Shown here piece by piece: positions 16,055 through 25,400 of a stretch of DNA of 64,000 nucleotides; the first letter of the stretch is position 1, and each line of letters starts with the position of its first letter. The stretch lies in assembly GCF_050589605.1 (NCBI RefSeq), contig NZ_JBNGOO010000002.1; one strand, given 5' to 3'. The position numbers and the translations under genes were made by a program. The stretch comes from Granulosicoccus sp947495035. GTDB taxonomy: Bacteria; Pseudomonadota; Gammaproteobacteria; Granulosicoccales; Granulosicoccaceae. A model generated the notes under the pieces. It made no database searches. It saw nothing but the letters and a program-made list of their open reading frames with translations, and had not been told where the DNA came from.

Positions 16055-17911
16055 TCAGCGTCCGAACCGTTGAGCCAGCGAACGTTGCATCGTGCGCACG
16101 ATGGCAAAGGCATCCTTCAGATGTCCACGCTCGAAGCGTGACAATGTGTCAGGAGCCACGAGGCTGTCCGGTTCGATGCCGGCCTCGAGTTGGCGCGCCT
16201 GATGCCGAAAGCGCGTATCGGCGAGAAAGGTCAATGCGTCGCCAAGATCTCGCGCGCCACTGTCGCTGAGCTCATCGGTGTTGGCGGCAGCCTTGAGTCG
16301 TTCCCGGGTATTGACCTCATCGATTCCGCCCGCCAGAGCATACACCCGGGCCAGTTCCACTATCGGCACAACGCCTGCATGCTTCAGGTCGAGCACACCG
16401 GCTTCGTCGCGTCCGCCACTCAGTACGAAGTTGCGGAAAAAACCGAGCGGCGGCTGTCGTGTAAGAGCATTGCCTGTGAGGTGTGACAGAAAGATCGAAT
16501 TGCCACGGGTACGTTCCAGCAACGAGCTGCGCAGTGCGGCGCTCAGAGCAGCATCACCATAGAGGTGTCGCAAGTCGAAGAACGTGCAACCGTGCATCAG
16601 GGCTGTGGGGTCAGGGTTGTCGATCCAATGGACGAATCGGGACTGCCAGTTCGACAAGGGTTCACGCCATTCAGGATTGGTGGCCATGACATCGCCGGGG
16701 CAGTGAGGTTGACCGCAGCGGGCGAGGCCGTCGCAGACGAAATGTGCCAGTGCTTCGAAATAGGCACCGTGCTGGTCGGGGTCATAGGCGTCGTCCAGTA
16801 TCAGTGCATTGTCCTGATCAGAGGCGATGGTGAATTCACCGCGAGCCTGAGATCCTGCTACTACCCAGGCATAATCCACCGGCGGAGCACCGAGTGTCAG
16901 CTCGGCAAGTTCCAGCAGGCGGATGGCCAGCGCATCAGCGATGCCCGTGACAATTCGCTGGGTACGCTCGGCCGAAGCACCTGCCGCCGCCAGATTTCGT
17001 ACCAGCAATGGCAGTCGCCCGGCAATGTCCGCAAGTGTGTCCACCGTGTCCTGACGATGGATGTCAGCGGCAAGGTAGACCGACGATGTCGTATGACGCT
17101 CGATGAAATCCGAGGCCGTGACGACACCCGCTACCCGGTTCTCTTCCACGACAGGCAGGTGGTGGATGCGGTGTCGAGCCATGGTCAGCAGGGCATCATA
17201 GGCGTTGGTGTCGACACTGGCCGTGACGGGTGCCAGGGTCATGACATCACTCAAGGCAGATTCGTAGTCGAGCCCTGCCGCGATGACACGTAGCCGCAAG
17301 TCGCGATCGGTGAGCACGCCGAAGAGCATGCCGTCCTCGACGACCAGCATAGACGAGACCTTCTGCTCGCTCATCACCTCGGCAGCCTGGCGAATGGAGG
17401 CTGTTGGTGGCAGGTGAATGGGTTCACGTGACAGCAGGTCGCCCAGTCGCGTATCGGTCAGGTTCAGTGGAGAGTCGCTGGATTGCTCATGGTGACGCAC
17501 CGCATCTCGCAGGCGCCCCGCACCGGTGGGCGCCAGAAACCAGGCAATCTGACTGTGCTCGTCGCAAAGACGGTCGACGATACTGGCCGGCAGTCGATAG
17601 AGCAAACTGTCCTCAAGCGCAACATAGTGATGGCCTTGCGCAAGCTCGTGGGCCGATGCGCGATAGCCGAGCAGATCACCTTCGCCCAGACGTGCAAGCA
17701 GCTCGCCGGACTCTGCGCGCAGCTCCACGGCGCCACTGCGAACCAGGCTCAGCGCGGGCTCTCCCTGTTCGGCTTCGGCAATTTCCGATTCACGGCGTAC
17801 ATAGCGCACGGTCACCGCTTCGACGGTCGTTACCAGTTCCTCGGCAGGCAGTTGATCGAATGGGCGCTGTGCAGCGATGAAATCGCGTATTTCCAGTTCT
17901 TCGATATCCAT
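16055..17911 (-). CDS. Cyclic-nucleotide-domain/CBS/DUF294 nucleotidyltransferase-like signalling protein
   Basis: A 618-residue multidomain protein: cyclic-nucleotide-binding-like domain (~10-115), two CBS domains (~140-265), GlnD-like nucleotidyltransferase domain with GSQARGEFTIASDQDN (~350-365) and DUF294 C-terminal domain. It is a longer paralogue of the 13147 protein. I use the ATG at 17911, which lies one base after the stop of the sensor kinase gene and has an AGG 9 bases upstream; the in-frame ATG at 17971 would run inside the kinase gene. The coupling suggests that the protein acts with the symporter-type kinase, perhaps tuning signalling or transport to nucleotide state. Confidence 0.86.
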   Translation of the reverse strand: MDIEELEIRDFIAAQRPFDQLPAEELVTTVEAVTVRYVRRESEIAEAEQGEPALSLVRSGAVELRAESGELLARLGEGDLLGYRASAHELAQGHHYVALEDSLLYRLPASIVDRLCDEHSQIAWFLAPTGAGRLRDAVRHHEQSSDSPLNLTDTRLGDLLSREPIHLPPTASIRQAAEVMSEQKVSSMLVVEDGMLFGVLTDRDLRLRVIAAGLDYESALSDVMTLAPVTASVDTNAYDALLTMARHRIHHLPVVEENRVAGVVTASDFIERHTTSSVYLAADIHRQDTVDTLADIAGRLPLLVRNLAAAGASAERTQRIVTGIADALAIRLLELAELTLGAPPVDYAWVVAGSQARGEFTIASDQDNALILDDAYDPDQHGAYFEALAHFVCDGLARCGQPHCPGDVMATNPEWREPLSNWQSRFVHWIDNPDPTALMHGCTFFDLRHLYGDAALSAALRSSLLERTRGNSIFLSHLTGNALTRQPPLGFFRNFVLSGGRDEAGVLDLKHAGVVPIVELARVYALAGGIDEVNTRERLKAAANTDELSDSGARDLGDALTFLADTRFRHQARQLEAGIEPDSLVAPDTLSRFERGHLKDAFAIVRTMQRSLAQRFGR

Positions 17912-17912
17912 G

Positions 17913-20723
17913 TCAATGACCTGATTGCGTATCGGAAGCATTCCCTGTGGTGGGGTCATGCCTGTCATCATCCGTCTGGCACGGTAGCTCGAGCGCGAAG
18001 ACGGTGCGGCCCTGGCCGGTCTGTGCTACACGCAGATGACCACCATGATGCTCGGCGATATATCTGGATATGGGTAACCCGAGGCCGGTGCCCAGCGATT
18101 CGCCGGCATTCGCCCGATTCGCCTGATGAAACTTCTCGAAGACATGATCGACATCCTCCGGGGCAATGCCGGCGCCATTGTCTTCCACCTCCACCCGGCA
18201 ATGATCACCGCAGCTCTGCAGGCGTAGCTCGATGCGACCGGCGTCGGCATTGCAGAATTTCACCGCATTCGACAGCAGATTGACGAGCAGCTGCATGAGC
18301 CTGTCGCCATCTGCATCGACAGTCACGACCTTCTCGGGCAGTGACTTCACCATCGTGATGTTGCGCTCGCGCATGAGCTGACTGACCGTGGCCAGAGAAT
18401 CGTTGACGATGTCACGCAGATCGACAGTGTCATGCCGCCATTCCATCCGTCCCGATTCGATCTTGGCCAGATCGAGAACCTGGTCAACGAGTCGCGTCAG
18501 GCGTTCGGATTCCTTGACGATGATATCGAGAAACTCCTCGCGTTGCGTATTCTCCATTGCCGGATTGGCAAGCAGGATTTCGGAGAAGGCACGGATGGAT
18601 GTCAGCGGTGTGCGCAATTCATGACTGACCGTGGCCACGAATTCGTCCTTGAGTCGATCAAGTTCCTGCAAGCGTTCATTGGCCGATCGCAATTCCCGTG
18701 TGGCTGCCTCGAGTTCACGCGACTGGCGTTCGAGTCGGCGGCTGTGGCTGCGCACCTTCGAGCTTTCTTCCAGAATGCTGAGCACGCTTTCGATAGTCGG
18801 TGCGGTACCGCCTGCGACAGAATCGATCATGACGCGAGCCGATGATGCGCCGATGGCTCCGGCCAGCAGACGTTCACTGTGCTCGACCAGCACCGGAGAG
18901 GCAGTCTCCTTGCGATGCGCCTCGATGTTGACCGATCCGCCTTCGTCCCGGGTATTCAATGCCGAGGCAAACGCTCTTTCGGTGCGTGCATTTCCCAGAA
19001 AACGGGCAACCAGAGTCTCCAGATCACCCACCGATGCATGCCCTGGCAACGAGTCGGCATCAAGCCGTCGGCCACCATCGGCGAAGACACCGACGAAACG
19101 TTCTGCCTGAACGCGCTCGATCACCGAGCGGGTTCCGAACAGGGACAGAACGACCAGCAACCCCGCATTGGCCAGCATGCTCCAGAACAGTGAATGGGTG
19201 ATGGCGTCGAGTCCTGTCAGGCCGAACAGGTGATAGGGGTGGAGCAGAGCGATACCGAATGGCCCGTCGGTAACGAAGCTCTTCGGCAGCCAGCCTGCCT
19301 GCGCGAATTCCGGCAATAGCAGGGTATAGAGCCAGACGGCGAAGCCGGCACTGATCCCGGCAATGGCGCCCACTCGACTGGCAGCCTTCCAGTAGAGTCC
19401 GAACAGCACGGCAGGCGCAAACTGTGCCACGGCGCAGAAGGACACCAGACCGATGGTCACCAGGGCATAGGACTCCCCGATCAGGTAGAAGTGCAGATAG
19501 CCGAGCAGCAGAATGACGAGAATCGTCACCCGCCGTATGCGCATCAGTGTTCGTCCGGCATCGAGCCGGGTCGTGAACGATCGACCTCGTGTCCGTAGTA
19601 ATACAGGCATGAGCAGATCGTTCGAGACCATGGTGGTGAGGGCGATGGTGGCGACAATGACCATGCCGGTTGCCGCCGAGAGTCCGCCGAGAAAGACAAA
19701 CAGTGCCAGCATGCTGTGCTGCTCGGCCAGTGGTAGTGTCAGTACATAGAAGTCGGGATCGACGCTGCCGGTCGGGAAGCGCATTTCCCCGGCAAAGGCA
19801 AGTGGTAGCACAAACAGGTTGATGATCAGCAGGTACAGCGGGAACATCCACATGGCACGGCGCACATGGTTTTCATCAACGTTCTCGATCACGGCCATGT
19901 GAAATTGCCGTGGCAGGAACATGACGGCCACCATCGATAGCAGGGTCAATGACAACCAGCTGGTGTACCCCCCCGGCAGGCTTTCGGTTCTCGTCAGGGC
20001 ATGCAGTTGTGGATCGTTCATGGCCTGCCGGAACACGTCCCCCGGGCCATCGAAGAGGCTGAAGCTTACCCAGAGTCCGACGGCGAGGAAAGCGACAAGC
20101 TTGAACAGCGACTCGAAGGCAACGGCTGCGACCATGCCTTCATGGCGTTGCGTGATATCCACATTGCGCGCACCGAACAGGATGGTGAAAGCGGCCAGCG
20201 CCAGCGCGATCCAGAAGGCGGTGTCCTGCCAGGGTAGCTCACGAACAGTCGCAGTCATGTTGCCCAGTTCGGGATAATCGCGCAGGACGACATAGCTGGT
20301 TGAAATCGCCTTCAGTTGCAGCGATATGTAGGGCAGGATGCCGATGACGGCAACGACGGTAACGAGTCCGCCAAGCAGCGCGCTCTTGCCATAGCGCGAG
20401 GCGATGAAGTCTGCAATGGAGTTCAGTCGTTGCAGGTGGGAAATGCGAATGATCTTGCGGAGCACGAACCACCAGGTGGCCGCCATCAGGGTCGGTCCCA
20501 GATAGATGGGCAGAAAACCCATGCCTGTATTGGCGGCGCGGCCGACGCTGCCGTAGTAGGTCCAGGCCGTGCAATACACGGCAAGAGACAAGGTATACAC
20601 ATAGGGATTGGCAATGAGGCTTCGGTCGGCCGCGGCTGTTCGTTCGCCAAGATGTGCAATCACGAACAGCACGCCCAGATAGCCCAGTGAGGCGAACAGG
20701 ATGAGGCTACCGGACAGCATCAA
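17913..20723 (-). CDS. Sodium/solute symporter-fused sensor histidine kinase (CbrA/CrbS-like)
   Basis: A 936-residue membrane sensor. The N-terminal ~480 residues form an SSS transporter-like domain of about 13 helices. A linker and coiled coil lead to HisKA with SHELRTPLTSIRAF (His ~697) and an HATPase domain with NLLSNAVKF (~816) and GLGLPISRYI (~881). There is no receiver domain. Such fusions include CbrA and CrbS; CrbS/CrbR switches on acs in Vibrio and Pseudomonas, so acetate-linked sensing is likely given acs at 8801. The start overlaps the upstream small membrane gene (ATGA), with a CheY-like receiver gene first in the operon. Whether the SSS part transports or only senses is unknown. 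Confidence 0.92.
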   Translation of the reverse strand: MMLSGSLILFASLGYLGVLFVIAHLGERTAAADRSLIANPYVYTLSLAVYCTAWTYYGSVGRAANTGMGFLPIYLGPTLMAATWWFVLRKIIRISHLQRLNSIADFIASRYGKSALLGGLVTVVAVIGILPYISLQLKAISTSYVVLRDYPELGNMTATVRELPWQDTAFWIALALAAFTILFGARNVDITQRHEGMVAAVAFESLFKLVAFLAVGLWVSFSLFDGPGDVFRQAMNDPQLHALTRTESLPGGYTSWLSLTLLSMVAVMFLPRQFHMAVIENVDENHVRRAMWMFPLYLLIINLFVLPLAFAGEMRFPTGSVDPDFYVLTLPLAEQHSMLALFVFLGGLSAATGMVIVATIALTTMVSNDLLMPVLLRTRGRSFTTRLDAGRTLMRIRRVTILVILLLGYLHFYLIGESYALVTIGLVSFCAVAQFAPAVLFGLYWKAASRVGAIAGISAGFAVWLYTLLLPEFAQAGWLPKSFVTDGPFGIALLHPYHLFGLTGLDAITHSLFWSMLANAGLLVVLSLFGTRSVIERVQAERFVGVFADGGRRLDADSLPGHASVGDLETLVARFLGNARTERAFASALNTRDEGGSVNIEAHRKETASPVLVEHSERLLAGAIGASSARVMIDSVAGGTAPTIESVLSILEESSKVRSHSRRLERQSRELEAATRELRSANERLQELDRLKDEFVATVSHELRTPLTSIRAFSEILLANPAMENTQREEFLDIIVKESERLTRLVDQVLDLAKIESGRMEWRHDTVDLRDIVNDSLATVSQLMRERNITMVKSLPEKVVTVDADGDRLMQLLVNLLSNAVKFCNADAGRIELRLQSCGDHCRVEVEDNGAGIAPEDVDHVFEKFHQANRANAGESLGTGLGLPISRYIAEHHGGHLRVAQTGQGRTVFALELPCQTDDDRHDPTTGNASDTQSGH

Positions 20724-21073
20724 TCGTCCATCGGGTGACGCTGGCCAGTTGCCGGTGTCTCGATATCGCTGGCCGAGTCGGTGTCAACGCTATCGTCATT
20801 GCCTGTATGATCTTGCCGCGTTCTTGCGGAGCGACCTGCAAAGGCACTGTTCGGCGCGTTTCGGCGAACGCCAGGTTGACTGCGGCGCTCGACCAGCGCA
20901 GCCAATCCTGCGATCAGTAGCGCCCAGACAACGAGGACATGCAGGAAAGGCAGGGGAATGCCGAACACCATGGCATCTCGATCGAACAATGAGAGCAGAG
21001 GGTAATTCAGGGCGAGAAGCCCGATGATGGCCAGAGCACTGAAACCTGCACCCGACTCCCAGGCCGGTCTCAC
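20720..21073 (-). CDS. Small membrane protein of the kinase operon
   Basis: A 117-residue protein with two hydrophobic helices (~8-30 and ~38-62), a basic stretch and a long polar, Asp/Ser/Thr-rich C-terminal tail. It overlaps both the receiver gene upstream and the kinase gene downstream by four bases, so the three are tightly coupled. It may be an accessory subunit of the SSS-type sensor, as DUF4212 is for transporters, but no family is recognised. Confidence 0.75.
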   Translation of the reverse strand: MRPAWESGAGFSALAIIGLLALNYPLLSLFDRDAMVFGIPLPFLHVLVVWALLIAGLAALVERRSQPGVRRNAPNSAFAGRSARTRQDHTGNDDSVDTDSASDIETPATGQRHPMDD

Positions 21074-21441
21074 GCGTCACCAAGTAACGATTCGACCCGC
21101 TGGACCAGTTCCCGGGTGGAGAACGGTTTGGTCAGGTAATCGTTGGCCCCGGCGGCCATGCCTTTCTCGCGTTCGATCTCCCGCCCTCTGGCCGTGAGCA
21201 TGAGCACGAGAACTCCGCAGGTTTTCTCGTTGGCACGAAGCGTCGAACAGACAGTGTAGCCATCGAGCGATGGCAGGTTCACATCAAGCAGAATCAGGTC
21301 GGGTAGTTGTTCGGCTACGGCATCCAGAGCATCCTGTCCATCCCCTACGGAGCGTACGGAATGACCCGCCTGCTTCATCAGGAATTCCAGAGAGAGGGCG
21401 ATGTTGCGTTCGTCCTCGACAATGAGTATGTCATGCGCCAT
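21070..21441 (-). CDS. Single-domain response regulator (CheY-like receiver)
   Basis: A 123-residue receiver domain with the acidic DD/DE pair near the N-terminus (VEDE), phosphoacceptor Asp in LILLDVNLP, Thr in MLTARG and Lys in LTKPFS. It has no output domain. As first gene of the SSS-kinase operon it is the likely direct phosphorylation partner, passing the signal by protein contact or to another regulator such as the LuxR-type protein encoded 79 bases away. Confidence 0.92.
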   Translation of the reverse strand: MAHDILIVEDERNIALSLEFLMKQAGHSVRSVGDGQDALDAVAEQLPDLILLDVNLPSLDGYTVCSTLRANEKTCGVLVLMLTARGREIEREKGMAAGANDYLTKPFSTRELVQRVESLLGDA

Positions 21442-21520
21442 GCAATGAGTATACTGCGCAGGGAGTTCGCGTGCACATCTGCTTGCGACGGGGTTATCGG
21501 TCGGCTCTGCGGGCGGAAAG

Positions 21521-22408
21521 TCAGTCCTGCGTCGAGATGAAATTCTGATTGGCCAGCGCGGCGGCGGCGGTGCGTGTCTCCACCCCCAGCTTGGTGAAGG
21601 TATGCTCCAGGTGCTTGTTCACGGTGCGTGGACTGATCCCGAGAATATCGGCAATTTCCCGGTCAGTCTTGCCCTTGGCTATCCAGGACAATACCTCGGT
21701 TTCTCGTGGCGTCAGCGCTGCTCTGGATACTCTGTCCCTGGCTTTGCTGCTGGCAGTCTGTGGCCGGATCAACAGCAGCGTTTCGCCATTGGTGGTATCC
21801 CCCAATGCTCTGATGCACAGATTCGTGGTGTTTTCCTTGAGCAGGTTCGCCCACCATGTGGAATCATTCATGTTGTCCGTACCGATCTCGAGCCTTTGCA
21901 GTATCGGTTCGACGCCAGGTGAGCACCAGACCGATTGACTGTGTACATCCAGCCGTACAATGGCCAGACCCGCCTTGTCGATGGCGGTGTGAGCCAGCCT
22001 GATCTCTCTTGCGCTGACAATGTGTGCCCGCAGCCTGGCCAGAATCTCGACTTCCCGGATGGGCTTGATGACGTAATCGACACCCCCCGCATCGAAGCCC
22101 TGCAGCACGTCGGACGTGTCTGACAGACCCGTCATGAACAGGATGGGAATATGTGCCCAGAGGGGGTTGGTCTTGATCCGTCTGCAGGTATCAAAGCCTG
22201 ATAGTCCCGGCATGATGGCATCCAGCAGGATCGCATCCGGGCTTGTGTGTTGCAGGCGAAGGATGGCGCTGGCACCGTCGCGCGCAACCAGTACGGTGTA
22301 TCCCGCTTTCTCCAGCGTGTCGTAAAGCAGCCGCAGACTGCCGGGCTCATCGTCGACAATCAGCACCACTGCGTCGCGAGTCTGTGAATCCTGCCTATTC
22401 GAGTTCAT
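21521..22408 (-). CDS. LuxR/NarL-type response regulator
   Basis: A 295-residue DNA-binding regulator. The receiver domain (~12-130) has Asp in AILLDAIMPGLSG and Lys in YVIKPI. A middle segment of ~80 residues could be a small PAS-like linker. The LuxR-type helix-turn-helix at the C-terminus starts LTPRETEVLSWIAKG. It overlaps the stop of the NCS1-permease-fused kinase gene by 14 bases, so the two are a two-component pair. Likely target: the divergent formamidase operon. It resembles CrbR in domain type, so control of acs by either kinase is an open alternative. Confidence 0.88.
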   Translation of the reverse strand: MNSNRQDSQTRDAVVLIVDDEPGSLRLLYDTLEKAGYTVLVARDGASAILRLQHTSPDAILLDAIMPGLSGFDTCRRIKTNPLWAHIPILFMTGLSDTSDVLQGFDAGGVDYVIKPIREVEILARLRAHIVSAREIRLAHTAIDKAGLAIVRLDVHSQSVWCSPGVEPILQRLEIGTDNMNDSTWWANLLKENTTNLCIRALGDTTNGETLLLIRPQTASSKARDRVSRAALTPRETEVLSWIAKGKTDREIADILGISPRTVNKHLEHTFTKLGVETRTAAAALANQNFISTQD

Positions 22409-25400
22409 TGTCCGCTCTCATGAGTGCGTCTTCGAGGCGATCGAGTTCGAAATTCTGCAGCCACCGGCGCGCGGTGTTGCACGACGGCGTCAGTGTCGAA
22501 TCCTCATCTTCCAGTTCATCAAGCAGGTGTTGCAGAGCTCTGACGTTGCCAGCCCGCGCCTGATGCAGCAGAGCCTGTCTGGCCCTGTCATCGAAGGTGA
22601 AGTCATGTGTTGTACCGGGGGGTGTCCTTCCGACTGTTGGTGTCAGCGGCGCCGAGCGATGGATCCATTCGAGGCCGATCTCGCTTTTCAAGGCGGCACG
22701 CAGTTCGGATTCCAAAACAGGCTTGGCCACGAATGCACTGGCGTCAATGCTTGCCATCCTGGCCTCGTGATCACCGAGTACGTCGGCCGATACGATGATG
22801 ATGGGCAATGTGTTGAAACCCCGTTCACGAATCTGCCGAGCAGTCTCCCAGCCGTCCGGTTCCCCCATGCTCAGATCCAGCAGGATGGCATCCGGCAAGG
22901 GCTCTTGCAGTTGATCCAGACATTCCTGCCCCCCGGCCGCTTCCTTGATCGTGAATCCCAGTGGACTGAGCAGGGCCGTCAGCATCTGTCTCTGTACAGC
23001 CTGATCATCGACGATCAGCAAGGTGCGTGCAGGGCCACTGTAAGCCATGATCTCCGGCTCGGACTCCTCTTCGGTCGTACAGGTATCGCTCAACACCAGT
23101 GGTAGACAGACCTCGAACACACTCCCGCCTTTCAGTTCACTGCTCAGGTGCAGTTGTCCATCCATGAGATGAATCAGCTTTTCGGTGATGGCCAAGCCAA
23201 GTCCGGCACCCGGTTCGCCGAGTATTCGGCCAGCAGCGCCGCGTTCGAATGGCTGGAAGATGCGCTCCTGATCGTGTTGCGAGATGCCGATACCGGAATC
23301 GATGACACGGAGGACCAGTCTGTCATCTCTGGTTCCCGTGTCAAGTGTGACGGTGCCGGTATCCGTGAACCTGACCGCATTGGTCAGTAGATTGATCAGA
23401 ATCTGCCGCAATCGTTTCGCGTCGGCCAGAATGAAGTCCGGCGTTTCCGTGGAGTCCAGATGCTCCAGTCTCAGATTCTTCTCCTGGGCCAGGGGACGTA
23501 TCATCTGCAATATTTCTTCGAAGAATACCGGTAGATGCAGTGATGCGGGTTCGAGTCTCACTCTGTCCGCTTCGATACGGGCCAGATCCAGTAATTCATT
23601 GATCAGGTCGAGCTGGTGCTCACCGCTCTTGCGTATCGTGTCCACCGCCTGGCGCTGGGATTCTCCCAGGCTGGAATCGTGCAACAGAATCTGTGAGTAG
23701 CCCAGAATTCCATTCAAGGGGGAACGCAATTCGTGAGAAATGCCTGCAACATAGCGGGTTTTCGCCTCATTGGCCTGTTCGGCCCTCTCCTTGGCACGCT
23801 GCAAGGCGGCATCCGTCAGACGGTGTGCTTCGCTTTCCTGGGTCAGCAGTTCGTTCTGCCGGTTCAGCTCGTACTGCGCCATGCGACGACCTTCCTTGCC
23901 CAGCACGGTCCACCAGCTGGATATGGCGGCAACGATCAACAACAATACGGCCATTTCGACAAACAGGCCCGAGATCAGGACATGTTGATCCGAGGTGAGA
24001 GGTCTCGACTCTGCCTGAAGATAGACCAGGCCGAGTACCGCGCCGAATATGGTGCATTGCGACAGAAGGACAACCAGGTAGCTACCCACACGGCGGTGAA
24101 CCAGATTGGCAGACGTGTTGGGCAAGAGGACGCCGAACATGCGCTGCACCCAGCGTGAGGGGGGTGGATGCGACTTGCACATGTCATGGCAACGTGATTC
24201 CAGTGTGCAGCACAGCGAGCAGATCCATGAGCCATAGGCGGGACATTGCACCATGTCGTCGGATTCGAAGCTGTTATCGCAGACCGAGCAGTGCAGAATT
24301 GCCCCACGTGGTACCACTGCCTCTTCCTGGCGGGCAATATAGAAACGACTGTGCGTGAGCAGGGCCAATAGCGGCGTCATGACAAAGGTACTGCCCAGTG
24401 CAATGAAAGGCGCAAAGGCCTGCGCCACGTCGCCCCATATGCCCAGTTGTGCTACTGCAGCAATGATGGCTGAAATGATCATCGAACCGATCCCCACCGG
24501 ATTGAAATCATGCAAGTGGGCTCGTTTGAATTCGATGCCTGACGGGCTCAGGCCCAGCGGCTTGTTGATGACCAGATCGGCCACCAGGGTCCCGATCCAG
24601 GCAACGGCGATGATGCTGTACAGGCTCAGCACGTGTTCGAGGGATTCGAATATGCCAAGCGTGATGATCAGCACCGCAATCAGGCAGTTGAAGACCAGCC
24701 ACACGACTCTCCCGGGATGGCTGTAGGTGAGGCGTGCAAAGAAATTCGACCAGGCCAGAGAGCCGGCGTAGGCGTTGACGATATTGATCTTGATCTGGGA
24801 CACGACCACGAAGGTCAGCGTTGCCAACAGGACGAGGTCGGTGTTGCTGAAGACATGCGAGAATGCTGCAAGGTACAGACGTGTCGGTTCCATTGCCTCC
24901 TCGATCGAGCCGCCGGCCTCCAGCAGCATGAATGCCAGAAACGCTCCGCCGAGAATCTTCAGGGCACCTGGAATGATCCATCCGGGGCCGGCGAGTATGA
25001 CGGCGGCCCACCAGCGGCCGCTGTTGGATTCCGTCTTTTCAGGAAGGAATCTGAGGAAGTCGACCTGTTCGCCAATCTGTACGATCAGGGCAAAGGCGAT
25101 CGCGGCGGCGGCTGCGAACTGCAAGGGTTCAAACCCGCCACTGTCCGATTCGGCGCCGCTGAATCGAGTGAAGGCGCTGTAGTGCTGTGGTTCCGTCAAC
25201 AGGATGATCAGGTAGGGAAGAACCAGCAGCAAGAGCCACGGTATCTGGGACCACAGTTGTATACGTGAGATGAGGCTGATGCCGCGTGCTACCAGCGGTA
25301 CGATGATCAGGGAACTGATCACGTACCAGAGCCACAGCGGCAAGGGTATCAACATCTGCAGTGCCGTGGCGAGAATGGCGGCCTCGAAGGCGAAAAAGAT

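Noticed and set aside
21521..22408. Naming the LuxR-type regulator CrbR.
   Set aside because: Its gene overlaps the NCS1-type kinase, not the SSS kinase, and it is longer than typical CrbR; only the domain type is shared.
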